A stretch of DNA of 64,000 nucleotides. It comes from Lunatimonas lonarensis. Its GTDB lineage: Bacteria > Bacteroidota > Bacteroidia > Cytophagales > Cyclobacteriaceae. Positions 33,760-42,422 of the stretch are shown one piece after another. The translations under genes were made by a program, and so were the position numbers. The notes below the pieces were generated by a model that worked only from the letters and a program-made list of their open reading frames with translations, was not told the DNA's origin and ran no database searches. The stretch is from positions 62,001 to 126,000 of the forward strand of contig NZ_AQHR01000110.1 in assembly GCF_000390185.1 (NCBI RefSeq), given 5' to 3'. The stretch's first letter is position 1, and each line of letters starts with the position of its first letter.

Positions 33760-33790
33760 GTAAACGTAAACGTTCTTTAAATATAACAAA
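33760..33790 (-). promoter_or_regulatory. Possible promoter/operator of the dehydrogenase operon
   Basis: On the minus strand TTTG (33787-33790) and TACGTTTA (33761-33768) are 18 nt apart, close to a Bacteroidetes promoter though the -7 box ends in A. The second box lies inside AACGTTTACGTTTAC, a repeat that resembles LacI/GntR-type operators. This is weak evidence for repressor control. Confidence 0.35.
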
Positions 33791-33925
33791 GAGGACGAAG
33801 ATTCTTCTTAAAATAGTGACTAGAAACCGAAAAAAGCTTTTGAGTGGAAAAAAGAGGGGTGTCAGATTGAAACTCGACTACACGTTCAGACTGTTCAAAA
33901 AACACGTGTAAAAAGTACATCAACC

Positions 33926-33956
33926 GGCCTAACGAATGGGTTGGATTCGCTAGGCC
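33926..33956 (-). terminator. Hairpin at the end of the MerR gene
   Basis: GGCCTAACGAAT / ATTCGCTAGGCC pair over 12 positions with one mismatch, overlapping the stop codon of the MerR-type gene. There is no long T tract directly after it, so termination is plausible but not certain. Confidence 0.4.
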
Positions 33957-34843
33957 ACGTTAATCTGACTGGCGAGGTATTCCTTAATATCCTTCAGGTA
34001 ATGTAGTACACGGACGTTGTCTGGATAATTCAGATCTTGACCGATTACCTGATACCCGGAAATCAGGACGGTGCTTTCATGGAATCTAGTGGAGAGGGAA
34101 AAGATATAGTCCTGTAGTTCCTCCGCCGGTGGAGAGGTCGTTACGACCGTAAGCAGGTAGTCCGGCTTATGGACCTGATAAACCGCATTTAGGTCTGCAT
34201 CCGGTGTGTTCTGTCCAAGATAGATAACCTTATGCCCGTTTGCTTTGAGGATGTAACAGGAAAAGAGCAGGGAGATTTCATGAAGCTCGCCGGCGGGCAA
34301 AAAAAGCAGAAATTTCTTGCCACCTGCCTGCTGCACCTGTCCGTCGATCGCCACAATGAGCTTTTGGCGAATCAAGTTGCTGATAAAATGCTCCTGTCCG
34401 GGATGAATGGAGCCAGTCTGCCAAAGTACTCCGATTTTGGATAGAAAAGGGTAGATGATGTGGATCATGGTCATCTCAAACCCGATCTTAAGGATATTGG
34501 TAGATATGATCTTATCGAACCGGGCCTCGTCCATCTCCACCATGCAGATGGTGAGTGCATGGATCTGATCTTCGTACGTGAAAGAACGCTCGGTAAGGCG
34601 CAAAACCTCCTGTGCGATTTGATCGGGAGACATCTTCGCTATTTTGCTGATCTTGTAGCCATGCTCGTTGAGCAATGCTACATTTAGGATATGGCGAAGA
34701 TCCGCATCGTCGTAATACCGGATGTTGGTATCCGTGCGTTTTGGCGTCAACAGGCTATACCGTTGTTCCCAAATCCGTAGGGTATGGGCTTTGATGCCTG
34801 AAAGCTGCTCTAGATCCTTAATAGAATAATTTCTCACCATCAT
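33950..34843 (-). CDS. MerR-type regulator with B12-binding domain (CarH-like)
   Basis: 297 aa. An N-terminal MerR winged helix (1-75; IKDLEQLSGIKAHTLRIWEQRY) is followed by a helical cap (about 90-165) and a B12-binding Rossmann domain (about 175-297). The light-sensing signature W-x9-EH of CarH is exact (W141, E151, H152), and the lower cobalt ligand is present at H188 in ELHEIS, where CarH has ExHxxG. CarH represses carotenoid genes in the dark with adenosylcobalamin and releases DNA in light. Its start overlaps the stop of crtZ by four bases, placing it in the carotenoid operon it probably controls. Confidence 0.87.
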   Translation of the reverse strand: MMVRNYSIKDLEQLSGIKAHTLRIWEQRYSLLTPKRTDTNIRYYDDADLRHILNVALLNEHGYKISKIAKMSPDQIAQEVLRLTERSFTYEDQIHALTICMVEMDEARFDKIISTNILKIGFEMTMIHIIYPFLSKIGVLWQTGSIHPGQEHFISNLIRQKLIVAIDGQVQQAGGKKFLLFLPAGELHEISLLFSCYILKANGHKVIYLGQNTPDADLNAVYQVHKPDYLLTVVTTSPPAEELQDYIFSLSTRFHESTVLISGYQVIGQDLNYPDNVRVLHYLKDIKEYLASQINVA

Positions 34844-35283
34844 ACGCGCTTCTTAAAATATTTTTTAGGTACTATGAACAAGCCAAAAGATACCGACCCG
34901 TCTTTCTGATTGGTGGCGTGATGGGCTTGATGAGCTCGGAATATTCCGGCGAGGTAACCCCCCTGTGGACGTTTGAACAATTTGATCCGCCGGTGGATTA
35001 GCATATCGTGCAGCAAGAAATAACTGACACCGTAAAGGCTGATACCCACTCCCATCCAAAATCGGTAATCCAGTGCGCCAACACCGAGGAATATCAGCAA
35101 GACAGCAATGGAACCAAATAGCATGGAGAACAGGTCGTTTCGTTCAAAGGGTCCCTCCGTATGCTGATGATGGGTCTTGTGTATGTTCCACAAGGGGCCG
35201 TGCATGATGTACTTATGAATAAACCAACCGGCAAATTCCATCAATGCAAAGCCTATAACCGTAAACACAACTGCATATACCAT
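34840..35283 (-). CDS. crtZ: Beta-carotene hydroxylase-like di-iron protein
   Basis: A 147-aa membrane protein of the fatty acid hydroxylase superfamily, CrtZ type. The His clusters are visible: FIHKYIMHG, HKTHHQH, HDMLIHRR and HQAHHATN. It would add 3-hydroxyls to beta-ionone rings, giving zeaxanthin-type carotenoids. Length and motifs fit CrtZ. It lies between the CruF-like gene (40-base gap) and the overlapping CarH-like regulator. The phytoene synthase, desaturase and lycopene cyclase genes needed for the substrate are not in this window. Confidence 0.88.
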   Translation of the reverse strand: MVYAVVFTVIGFALMEFAGWFIHKYIMHGPLWNIHKTHHQHTEGPFERNDLFSMLFGSIAVLLIFLGVGALDYRFWMGVGISLYGVSYFLLHDMLIHRRIKLFKRPQGGYLAGIFRAHQAHHATNQKDGSVSFGLFIVPKKYFKKRV

Positions 35284-35323
35284 CTTAAGGATAACTTTAA
35301 ATCAGTCTTTTTGTTCTGTCTCT

Positions 35324-35986
35324 TTATAAAAGGAAGATTAAAATTGCGAAGAATAAAAACAAATTTAGCAAAAGGTACGTTGAAATTTGATTTTCACGAA
35401 CAAGCGGAAGATTTTGGTAAATAAGCTGGATCAAAAATGCGACCAAAAACCACCCTATATAGTTGCCGAGCGGGATTTCCCCGCCCTGCCAGTTCCAAAA
35501 ATCCAAGGTGATGGCAACTGGCTCAATGACGAAATCCAATACGACCATAAGGAGGGAAGCCGCTGCCGCCGCTATCAACGGAGATTTTATCCAATTGGCC
35601 GCCAATTGCCCAGACGCATAGGCCAGAATAAACCAGTTGATGCCGATGATCAAGGGTACCCCGGCCAACTTGAGCCCCAACACCGGGCCATAGGAATAAT
35701 CGCCGAACAAGAGTCCGGTTTGTACGCCTACGATCTCAGCAATCATCCCGATGCCAAAGGAGGCCAACAAAAACATCCAAAAAGATCGTGACCAATCCGT
35801 ATGGAAATAAAGTAGGATGCCCGCGCACATCAACAGATGGAAGGGGGTGAGCAGTTGGAAAAGTGGACGGCTAACCTCCAAGTACAGGCCTACGATACCG
35901 ACCACATGGAAGATGCTGATCCAAATTTGAAACGCAAGCGTTTTCTCAATTGTGAATGATCCGATGCGGAGGCTGCTGCTGTTCAT
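35324..35986 (-). CDS. Carotenoid biosynthesis membrane protein (CruF-like)
   Basis: About 220 aa from MNSSSLRIG (35986), with seven or so hydrophobic segments. It matches the CruF / bisanhydrobacterioruberin-hydratase-like family (DUF422), with the characteristic acidic stretch GMIAEIVGVQTGLLFGDYSYG and LDFVIEPVAITLDFWNW. Members add water to, or cyclise, carotenoid ends; the exact reaction here cannot be told. It is the first gene of the carotenoid operon with crtZ and the CarH-like regulator. An ATG at 36010 would add eight residues. Confidence 0.8.
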   Translation of the reverse strand: MNSSSLRIGSFTIEKTLAFQIWISIFHVVGIVGLYLEVSRPLFQLLTPFHLLMCAGILLYFHTDWSRSFWMFLLASFGIGMIAEIVGVQTGLLFGDYSYGPVLGLKLAGVPLIIGINWFILAYASGQLAANWIKSPLIAAAAASLLMVVLDFVIEPVAITLDFWNWQGGEIPLGNYIGWFLVAFLIQLIYQNLPLVRENQISTYLLLNLFLFFAILIFLL

Positions 35987-36104
35987 AGGCTTGATGACTA
36001 CCCCTATCAATCAAAAAGAGGCACTTTTTGTTTCGGAGTGAAATGGATTAACTTTGCGGGCTGCTAGATGGACGGCACAAAACTAATAAAATTAACCTAA
36101 AGGA

Positions 36105-36413
36105 ATGATTGTATACAATATCACGATCAGCGTGGATCGGAAAATCGAAGGGGAATTTATCAGATGGATGAAGGATACCTACATTCCAATGGTGCTGAAC
36201 ACGGGTTATTTTTTCGATTACCGCTTTCTTCGGCTACTCAACCATCCGGAGGAAGGCGAGGGGGTGAATTTTGCCACGCAGTTTTATGCCGAGACGATGG
36301 AAAAGATGATGGGATTCGAAAATCAACAGGCCCATTTGGTTCAAGAAGCACTTGAAAAGCGGTTTCAGGGTGAATTTGTTTTTTTCCGTTCGCTGCTGGA
36401 GTCCGTTGACTAG
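36105..36413 (+). CDS. DUF4286 family protein
   Basis: A 102-aa soluble protein. The opening (MIVYNITISVDRKIEGEF), the core IRWMKDTYIPMVLNTGYF and the end FFRSLLESVD match DUF4286, a small ferredoxin-like alpha/beta fold found across Bacteroidetes. The function is unknown. Its stop shares the four bases CTAG (36410-36413) with the stop of the convergent gene on the other strand. Confidence 0.82.
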   Translation: MIVYNITISVDRKIEGEFIRWMKDTYIPMVLNTGYFFDYRFLRLLNHPEEGEGVNFATQFYAETMEKMMGFENQQAHLVQEALEKRFQGEFVFFRSLLESVD

Positions 36414-36913
36414 GCCATTTTTAAAACCAAATCCCCTTTTCGTTTGACTATTTTCAGGGAGAAGTAATCGTTGATTAACGATTTGCACCGGTTTTCGGCA
36501 AATACAGCCCGGCTTTCCGTGTCGTACAGCAGGCTCATACGCAGCATGGTCTTCACATAGGATTCCTGCATACCCAGTTCACAGCTCCACAGCCTCAGCT
36601 GTTCCAGCCAGTCTTCCTGGTATTTTTCCAGATGGGATCGCCCATCAAAAAGGATCTCCAACTGATTGGATCCAAAGCGATAACGGTAAATACCCGAAAG
36701 CTGCCGATAGATAACGGCTATGCTGTCTTTTGGGAATGCCTTGTTGGAAAGGATCTGTACATACGTGTCATCCATTAACTGCAGCGGATTGTGCAGGAGG
36801 GTGTAGGCATGCCGTAGCTCTGCGACCATTAGCGCTATGCCCTCGTCCTCGGCGCTGGTTTGGGCCTGCCGTAGGATATAGTTCTTGTCTAACGGGAATA
36901 GTTTTTGGATCAT
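36410..36913 (-). CDS. Conserved hypothetical protein
   Basis: A 167-aa soluble, helix-rich protein without a signal peptide or known motif (MIQKLFPLDKNYILRQAQ at the start). The family is not recognised, but codon use and composition match the neighbours and the gene ends tail to tail with DUF4286, sharing the CTAG stop. No catalytic residues can be proposed. Confidence 0.65.
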   Translation of the reverse strand: MIQKLFPLDKNYILRQAQTSAEDEGIALMVAELRHAYTLLHNPLQLMDDTYVQILSNKAFPKDSIAVIYRQLSGIYRYRFGSNQLEILFDGRSHLEKYQEDWLEQLRLWSCELGMQESYVKTMLRMSLLYDTESRAVFAENRCKSLINDYFSLKIVKRKGDLVLKMA

Positions 36914-37149
36914 AAGCCAATGAAAACAAAGGCAAAAATAACATGAATTAAAAAGTTAAAAAAATTTATCGATAGCTATGATTGCGACAAACAAATAAAT
37001 TATCCCGGATCGAGCACTGTTTGAATAGAAAAAACTGTTTTTGATCCCTTTTTGCCATCCATCTAGGCAGCTGGAGAATACGTGGAAGAGAATTCCCTGC
37101 CTGAAAAACCAGCATGGATTTATCAGACAGGGAGTAGTGTGGTTCCCCA

Positions 37150-39711
37150 CTACCTCGCGGAGTTGCCGTCGATGGTTTGGCCAAAGAACACGGCGTTCAA
37201 AAACAGTTTGTTGGTACCAAACCAAAATGCCCGGAAATTCGGATTGTCCACCATCCCGATAATTCTGCCGGATCCAAGGGCAGCTACCTGAATGACGGCG
37301 GAGCTCTTTAGTTTTTCCAAGTTGGAGGGATGAATGTAGCCACTCGCGAGTGGGCTATCGGTGTACACCAAGGGGTTTGCGTAAGGGTTTTTAGACGGGG
37401 TAAGGAACTGATTACCGGTTTTGAATACAAAGAGATCCGGATTTGAGTAACCATAGCCGATAGGATGGGTATTGTCCAGCTTAGCTTTGAAAATGGCACC
37501 TCCGGTAACCCTTGCCCCTCTGTCAGAGGCCAGGTTTTCGTAGGGTCTTTGCAACGCGTTACTTTGGGCAGGTTCTTCGGCCACAAAAGAAAAGGCGGCC
37601 AACTCCATCGAAACCAACCAATTCAAAGCAGCACCTCGGGCGATCAGGGTTCCCCCTTTTTGTGTCCAAGCCTTCAGCTTTTCCGCTCCGGTTTTGCCAA
37701 GGATACCATAGGAGCCAGTAGGAAAAATGATGACGTTATACCTATCCAAATCTGCACTGGAAAAACGGTCTGTCGAAACCAATGTCACAGGCATATCCAT
37801 ACGCTGATCAAACAAATGCCACATTTCCCCGGCATCTGAGGCCGAAACGCCGCGATCTACGACGATGGCTATTTCCGGCTGTCGGAGTACGCTCATGCTG
37901 GGTGATCCCAGGTTCACTCCTGCGGTGTATCCGGAGGGAACCGCATGTATCGTAATGCCTGCGTCTTTGGCGATGGTTTCAAGGTCGTTGAAAAAGGATT
38001 GGTCACTTACATCGGCATTCCCCTTGCTGATCAAGATAGTGCCCCGGCCAAAATCCACCTCGGTCTGACTCTTGAAGGGCTTATGGGCTACACGCAGCAA
38101 ATACCCCTTGCCCATCAGGGCGTAAGCAGCTTTTGGTGCATAAAAATCTGTCCACTCAAATGCGTAGGCATAGGCGCCCGGCGCTCCCATCACCGATCCT
38201 TCAGGTAGGGAAATTTCACTGGTGATTTCCTCCACATTCGTGAGGTTAACGATACGGCTGCTCAACGCCTGATAATTTACCTGAAAGGCCATGGGGAAAT
38301 TCCAGGTGGACACATCGTAAAACAGGCTGTCCTGGAATTCCGTTCTGGTCTCAAACATGGATTTGATCAACCGGTACTGAGGCTGATCCAGGGGTATGAT
38401 AAAGGATTTTTTTGCTTCAAAAGGCATACCGTTGACCACAATGTCTTCCTCCAAGCTATACAGCCGGATGTCATGATGCAGGAGGATATCAGCCAAGTGG
38501 TAGGAGCGTGCCTTGTCGTCGTTTACCCCAAAAATAAAGGCTTTGTTGCTGTCGGATCCTGCCTCGCTTTTCGCTTGGCGATAGAACTCCATCATGTATT
38601 GGTTCATCTCCAACCTGAGGTTCCTGGCGGCTTCGAAGGAAGAAAGTGCCGTCCGTACCTGGTTCCGTATGGTAAAGGGGAAACTGATTTTTCCAAACTG
38701 ATTCTCCTGTAGATGCCCTCGCGAGGAGGCCTGCTCAAACAAGATCCCAACGGCTCCCTGAATATCGGGATAGGTCGATCCTTTCCCGTAATAATAGTCA
38801 TCAAAGCTCTCTCTGCTGTAATAAAGGGAACCTATTTCATCCAGATAACGGGCATGGTACTCGGCGATTTTTTCGGTCAGCTCAATGTTTTTTCGAGGGG
38901 TAAGGGGGTTATTTCGGCTGGGGATTCCGGGTTGAAAAAAATAGGTCGCATCTGGTCCCATTTCGTGAAAATCCAACACCAAGTTTGGCAGCCACTCCTG
39001 GATCTGCCGTATCCTTCCCCGCGATTCGGGATGTTGAACAGGCAGCCAATCCCGGTTCAGATCAAACCAATAATGGTTGGTACGCCCGCCAGGCCAGGCT
39101 TCGTTCAGCTCCCGGTTGTTTCGGTCGCCGTTTAGGTGGTAACTTTTGTGGGAGTTTACCCAGGATGCAAAGCGATTTACACCGTCGGGATTTAGGGCGG
39201 GATCAATAAGCAGTACCATGTTTTCGAGGTCGGCGCCCACCTCCTCGGCCGAGGCGAAGTGGTAGGCAGTGACGATGGAGGCCTGAATGGCCGAGGCTTC
39301 GTTGCCGTGTACCGAATGGCCCAAATACATTACGAAGGGGGTGTCTTCCGGATTGGCATCCTCCGGTTTATGTCGCAGGGCTCTTCGCTGCTCTTTGATT
39401 TCATCAAGCCTGCGCAGGTTTTGCGGGGAAGTAACCACTAACATAAGGAGTGGACGCTTTTCGTAGGTTCGACCATACTCTATCAACTTCACCCGGTCGG
39501 AGGTCTGCGCCAACACCCGGAAGTACTGGGCCACTTGATCGTGACTGGCATGCCATTCGCCCACTTCAAAACCCAAAATCGACTTGGGAGAGGGAATGCC
39601 GGGGTCGTGGGTGAATCCAGCAGGCAGGTAGTATTCCAACCCTTGTTCCTGCGAAAAACCGGAGAAGGCCAACATCAAACAGCCGAACAGGCCAATGCAA
39701 AAATTCTTCAT
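37150..39711 (-). CDS. M14 family zinc carboxypeptidase
   Basis: About 853 aa from MKNFCIGLFG (39711), with a signal peptide ending near FSGFSQ. The peptidase_M14 domain occupies about residues 40-340: zinc ligands in GHSVHGNEAS and in the later NLVLDFHEMG, substrate Arg/Asn in LNPDGVNRF and the catalytic Glu region near LFEQASSRG. The C-terminal part (about 380-850) includes a GATase-like/beta domain (VIIFPTGSYGILG). It would trim peptides in the periplasm or outside. It is monocistronic; downstream, 36914-37149 is non-coding. Confidence 0.9.
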   Translation of the reverse strand: MKNFCIGLFGCLMLAFSGFSQEQGLEYYLPAGFTHDPGIPSPKSILGFEVGEWHASHDQVAQYFRVLAQTSDRVKLIEYGRTYEKRPLLMLVVTSPQNLRRLDEIKEQRRALRHKPEDANPEDTPFVMYLGHSVHGNEASAIQASIVTAYHFASAEEVGADLENMVLLIDPALNPDGVNRFASWVNSHKSYHLNGDRNNRELNEAWPGGRTNHYWFDLNRDWLPVQHPESRGRIRQIQEWLPNLVLDFHEMGPDATYFFQPGIPSRNNPLTPRKNIELTEKIAEYHARYLDEIGSLYYSRESFDDYYYGKGSTYPDIQGAVGILFEQASSRGHLQENQFGKISFPFTIRNQVRTALSSFEAARNLRLEMNQYMMEFYRQAKSEAGSDSNKAFIFGVNDDKARSYHLADILLHHDIRLYSLEEDIVVNGMPFEAKKSFIIPLDQPQYRLIKSMFETRTEFQDSLFYDVSTWNFPMAFQVNYQALSSRIVNLTNVEEITSEISLPEGSVMGAPGAYAYAFEWTDFYAPKAAYALMGKGYLLRVAHKPFKSQTEVDFGRGTILISKGNADVSDQSFFNDLETIAKDAGITIHAVPSGYTAGVNLGSPSMSVLRQPEIAIVVDRGVSASDAGEMWHLFDQRMDMPVTLVSTDRFSSADLDRYNVIIFPTGSYGILGKTGAEKLKAWTQKGGTLIARGAALNWLVSMELAAFSFVAEEPAQSNALQRPYENLASDRGARVTGGAIFKAKLDNTHPIGYGYSNPDLFVFKTGNQFLTPSKNPYANPLVYTDSPLASGYIHPSNLEKLKSSAVIQVAALGSGRIIGMVDNPNFRAFWFGTNKLFLNAVFFGQTIDGNSAR

Positions 39712-39821
39712 GTATGTGTCATTTTTAGTTCGTTCCAACCGATTCCGAGTTTTACGCCATTACCCGGCATTGCTGTGTCTCGCTACTCTTTGAGCCTTAA
39801 ATTAACCCACCGTTCAGTGGT

Positions 39822-40718
39822 CTATGTCCTGTAAATGGCTGTCAGCGCATCCGTTAGGTCAGCGTACGTAAAGGCAAAGCCCGTAGATTCGATCTTTTCG
39901 CTGCTTACCCGGTTTCCGCCTGTCACCATTTGCGCCATCTCACCCAGTGCCAATTTTAAGGCGATGCCCGGGACTCCTATAGGCAAGAAGGGCTTTCCGG
40001 AGGCTTTGGCGGCGTGTTTGGTTAGTGCTTCGTTGGAAGCCGGCTGCGGACCCACCGCATTGTATACCCCAGAGGTGTCCGCATTTTCCAGTACGTGCAA
40101 AAACATCCGGGCCAGATCACTGATGTGTATCCAGCTCATATATTGCCGGCCATCACCCAAGGGGGCAGCTACAGGAGGCTTCAGCATTTCCTTGAGCGCA
40201 CCGCCTTCGTTTGACAACACGATGCCAATGCGAAGAAGTACCGTTCGGATACCCAAGGTAGCTATTTTTTCAATTTCGCCTTCCCATTTTTTGACCACCG
40301 AGGCCAAAAAGTCAACACCCGGCCTATCATCTTCCCGCAGAAGGGCATCGCCTGTATCCAGTCCATAGTAGCCGATCGCACTGGCGGAGACGAAAGCTTT
40401 TGGCCTAGTTTGTAAAAGGGCCAGTTGGTCGTAAAGCAAGAGTGTGGAGAGAACCCTGCTCTGAAGTATCTCGCGCTTGCGGGCCTTGGTCCAGCGCTTT
40501 TCTGCTACCCCTGCACCGGCCAGGTGGATGACGGCATCGCACCAAGTCAAGGCCTCGGCATCCATCTCCTGTTTTTCAATATCCCAATAGAACGATTTCT
40601 GTGTATTGCTTTTTGGGTTCCTACTGAGCCAGGCCACTTCTTTGCCCTGCTGTTCCAATAGGCGGGTGATTTCCTTACCTACCAAACCGGATCCACCGGT
40701 GATCAATATTCTTTCCAT
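39822..40718 (-). CDS. TIGR01777 family NAD-dependent epimerase-like protein
   Basis: A 298-aa extended SDR protein. Nucleotide motif GGSGLVGKEI (8-17); active-site region SASAIGYYG; C-terminal DUF1731 part (FLPIGVPGIALKLALGEMAQMVTGGNRVSSEKI). It is the family of YfcH / SDR39U1 (sulA-like) proteins, whose substrate is unknown. Cytoplasmic and monocistronic, it is divergent from the fluoride riboswitch transcript. Confidence 0.9.
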   Translation of the reverse strand: MERILITGGSGLVGKEITRLLEQQGKEVAWLSRNPKSNTQKSFYWDIEKQEMDAEALTWCDAVIHLAGAGVAEKRWTKARKREILQSRVLSTLLLYDQLALLQTRPKAFVSASAIGYYGLDTGDALLREDDRPGVDFLASVVKKWEGEIEKIATLGIRTVLLRIGIVLSNEGGALKEMLKPPVAAPLGDGRQYMSWIHISDLARMFLHVLENADTSGVYNAVGPQPASNEALTKHAAKASGKPFLPIGVPGIALKLALGEMAQMVTGGNRVSSEKIESTGFAFTYADLTDALTAIYRT

Positions 40719-40871
40719 GCTGCTCCTCCTGTTTTACCGTTTGATTTCATTATACCCCCTCATGGGAATTTTTGTTCAAAAACCGTGCGTTTCTACCCCT
40801 AAGTTAGTTTTTTCATCGCTTAACCTCGTGACTGATGGCAGTAAAAGGATACAAAAATGTGCTGCGTTTTC

Positions 40872-40879
40872 TATATTTG
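40872..40879 (+). promoter_or_regulatory. -7 box of the fluoride-riboswitch transcript
   Basis: TATATTTG fits the Bacteroidetes TAnnTTTG box and lies 5 nt before the first conserved base of the fluoride aptamer, placing the transcript start at its 5' edge. No good TTTG was seen at -33. Confidence 0.55.
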
Positions 40880-40883
40880 CCCA

Positions 40884-40977
40884 TCGGGTGATGGGGTGCC
40901 ACCCAAATATCAGGGACTTATCCGAAGTTTTCTGATTTTTTGAACCGCTTCGCAAGAATGCTGATGACTCCTACTTC
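40884..40977 (+). promoter_or_regulatory. Fluoride riboswitch (crcB motif)
   Basis: The conserved parts appear in order: GGGTGATGGGGT with the closing ACCC, a middle loop, AACCGC, and GCTGATGACTCCTAC near the 3' end. This matches the crcB/fluoride aptamer. The gene it precedes encodes a CLC-F type protein, the classic partner of this riboswitch. The 48 nt between the aptamer and the ATG form the expression platform. Confidence 0.88.
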
Positions 40978-41024
40978 AACTTCCTGGATGGGGATCCGGG
41001 TGACCTTTGGAAATACCTAACTAA

Positions 41025-42332
41025 ATGACTATGTTGAAGAGGAATAAATTGTTTTTATCATTGCGGAAATTTGTTTATCGGGAATTCTCGCCCACATTTT
41101 ACTTTACCGTTAAATGGCTATTGGTGGCTTCTGGCGTGGGCCTATTGGCCGGGTCGGCCTCCGCTATTTTCTTACTTTCCCTGAAATGGGCGACAGACTA
41201 CCGGGAAGCAAATTTATGGATCATTGCCTTGCTGCCCTTGGGCGGCTTTTTGATCGGTTGGGTATACCATCGCTACGGAGAGTCGGTAGTGAAGGGAAAC
41301 AACCAATTGCTGGAGGAGTTTTACAATCCGCTTAAGATCATTCCGCTGCGAATGGCACCGCTGGTTTTGTTCGGAACGGTAGCTACCCATTTCTTTGGGG
41401 GATCCGCCGGGCGTGAGGGAACCGCCGTTCAGATGGGCGGCGCGATAGCCGACCAGTTTACCAAGTGGTTTCGGCTGAAAGCCGAGGATCGCAAGGTATT
41501 GATCACCATGGGGGTGGCCGCGGGATTTGCTTCGGTATTTGGCACTCCCCTAGCTGGGGCGGTTTTTGCACTGGAATGGTTAATTGTGGGGCGTATTCGG
41601 TACGAATCGATCTTGCCGGCGTTTTTGGCGGCGTATGTTGCTGACTATGCCTGTGCGGTGCTTTGGATGGTGCCTCATACCCACTATGAAATTCCCTTGG
41701 TACCGGATCTCAACATGGTACACCTCCTTTGGATTTTGCCCGCAGGAATGGCTTTTGGCTTGGTCGGCAGGTTGTTTGCCAAGGCTACTCATTTTTGGAG
41801 TAGGCTTTTTTCCAAACATGTGTCCTATCCCCCACTGAGACCTGTTTTGGGGGGTATATTGATTGCACTTGTAGTTTTTCTGAGTGGAACCACCAAGTAC
41901 ATAGGATTGGGTGTTCCCACGATCGTGGAAGCTTTTTCGGAGGATTTACCTTGGTATGATTTCCTTGCGAAGATCGGAACCACCTCCCTAACCCTTGGGG
42001 CGGGTTTCAAAGGTGGGGAGGTCACGCCACTTTTTTATACAGGTGCTACCTTGGGCAATGCACTCTCCGGCTTGATTCCTCTTCCCGTAGCCTTATTGGC
42101 GGGCATGGGTTTTGTAGGAGTTTTCGCAGGTGCCACCAATACCCCGCTGGCCTGTACGCTCATGGGGATCGAGTTGTTTGGCGCTGAAAGTGGTGTATAC
42201 GTCGGCTTGGCCTGTGTGCTTGCCTACCTATTTAGCGGTCACGCGGGGATATATAATTCCCAAATCGTAGGCTCGCCCAAGCACCACAGATTGATGCGCG
42301 TAAAGGGAAAGAACCTCGGAAAGCTTTCCTGA
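41025..42332 (+). CDS. CLC-F type fluoride/proton antiporter
   Basis: A 435-aa CLC-family membrane protein. The family's chloride motif GSGIP is replaced by GNNQLLEE and the gating motif GREGP by GREGT (AGREGTAVQMG); a later motif reads GFKGGEVTP. These are the marks of the CLC-F subgroup that exports fluoride in exchange for protons. The fluoride riboswitch at 40884-40977 supports this strongly. It acts in the inner membrane to keep cytoplasmic fluoride low. A second in-frame Met (41031) is an equally possible start. Confidence 0.9.
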   Translation: MTMLKRNKLFLSLRKFVYREFSPTFYFTVKWLLVASGVGLLAGSASAIFLLSLKWATDYREANLWIIALLPLGGFLIGWVYHRYGESVVKGNNQLLEEFYNPLKIIPLRMAPLVLFGTVATHFFGGSAGREGTAVQMGGAIADQFTKWFRLKAEDRKVLITMGVAAGFASVFGTPLAGAVFALEWLIVGRIRYESILPAFLAAYVADYACAVLWMVPHTHYEIPLVPDLNMVHLLWILPAGMAFGLVGRLFAKATHFWSRLFSKHVSYPPLRPVLGGILIALVVFLSGTTKYIGLGVPTIVEAFSEDLPWYDFLAKIGTTSLTLGAGFKGGEVTPLFYTGATLGNALSGLIPLPVALLAGMGFVGVFAGATNTPLACTLMGIELFGAESGVYVGLACVLAYLFSGHAGIYNSQIVGSPKHHRLMRVKGKNLGKLS

Positions 42333-42422
42333 ACAAGAATCTTACTGGGTTTTCGGAGCGGTAGAAACTACCACCTGTTTTGCAGCAAGGCTTTTTTGTT
42401 GGCAAATAAATCTGAACATTCC

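Noticed and set aside
40606-40935. A 109-aa open frame on the plus strand
   Set aside because: Overlaps the start of the SDR gene and the fluoride riboswitch; not coding.
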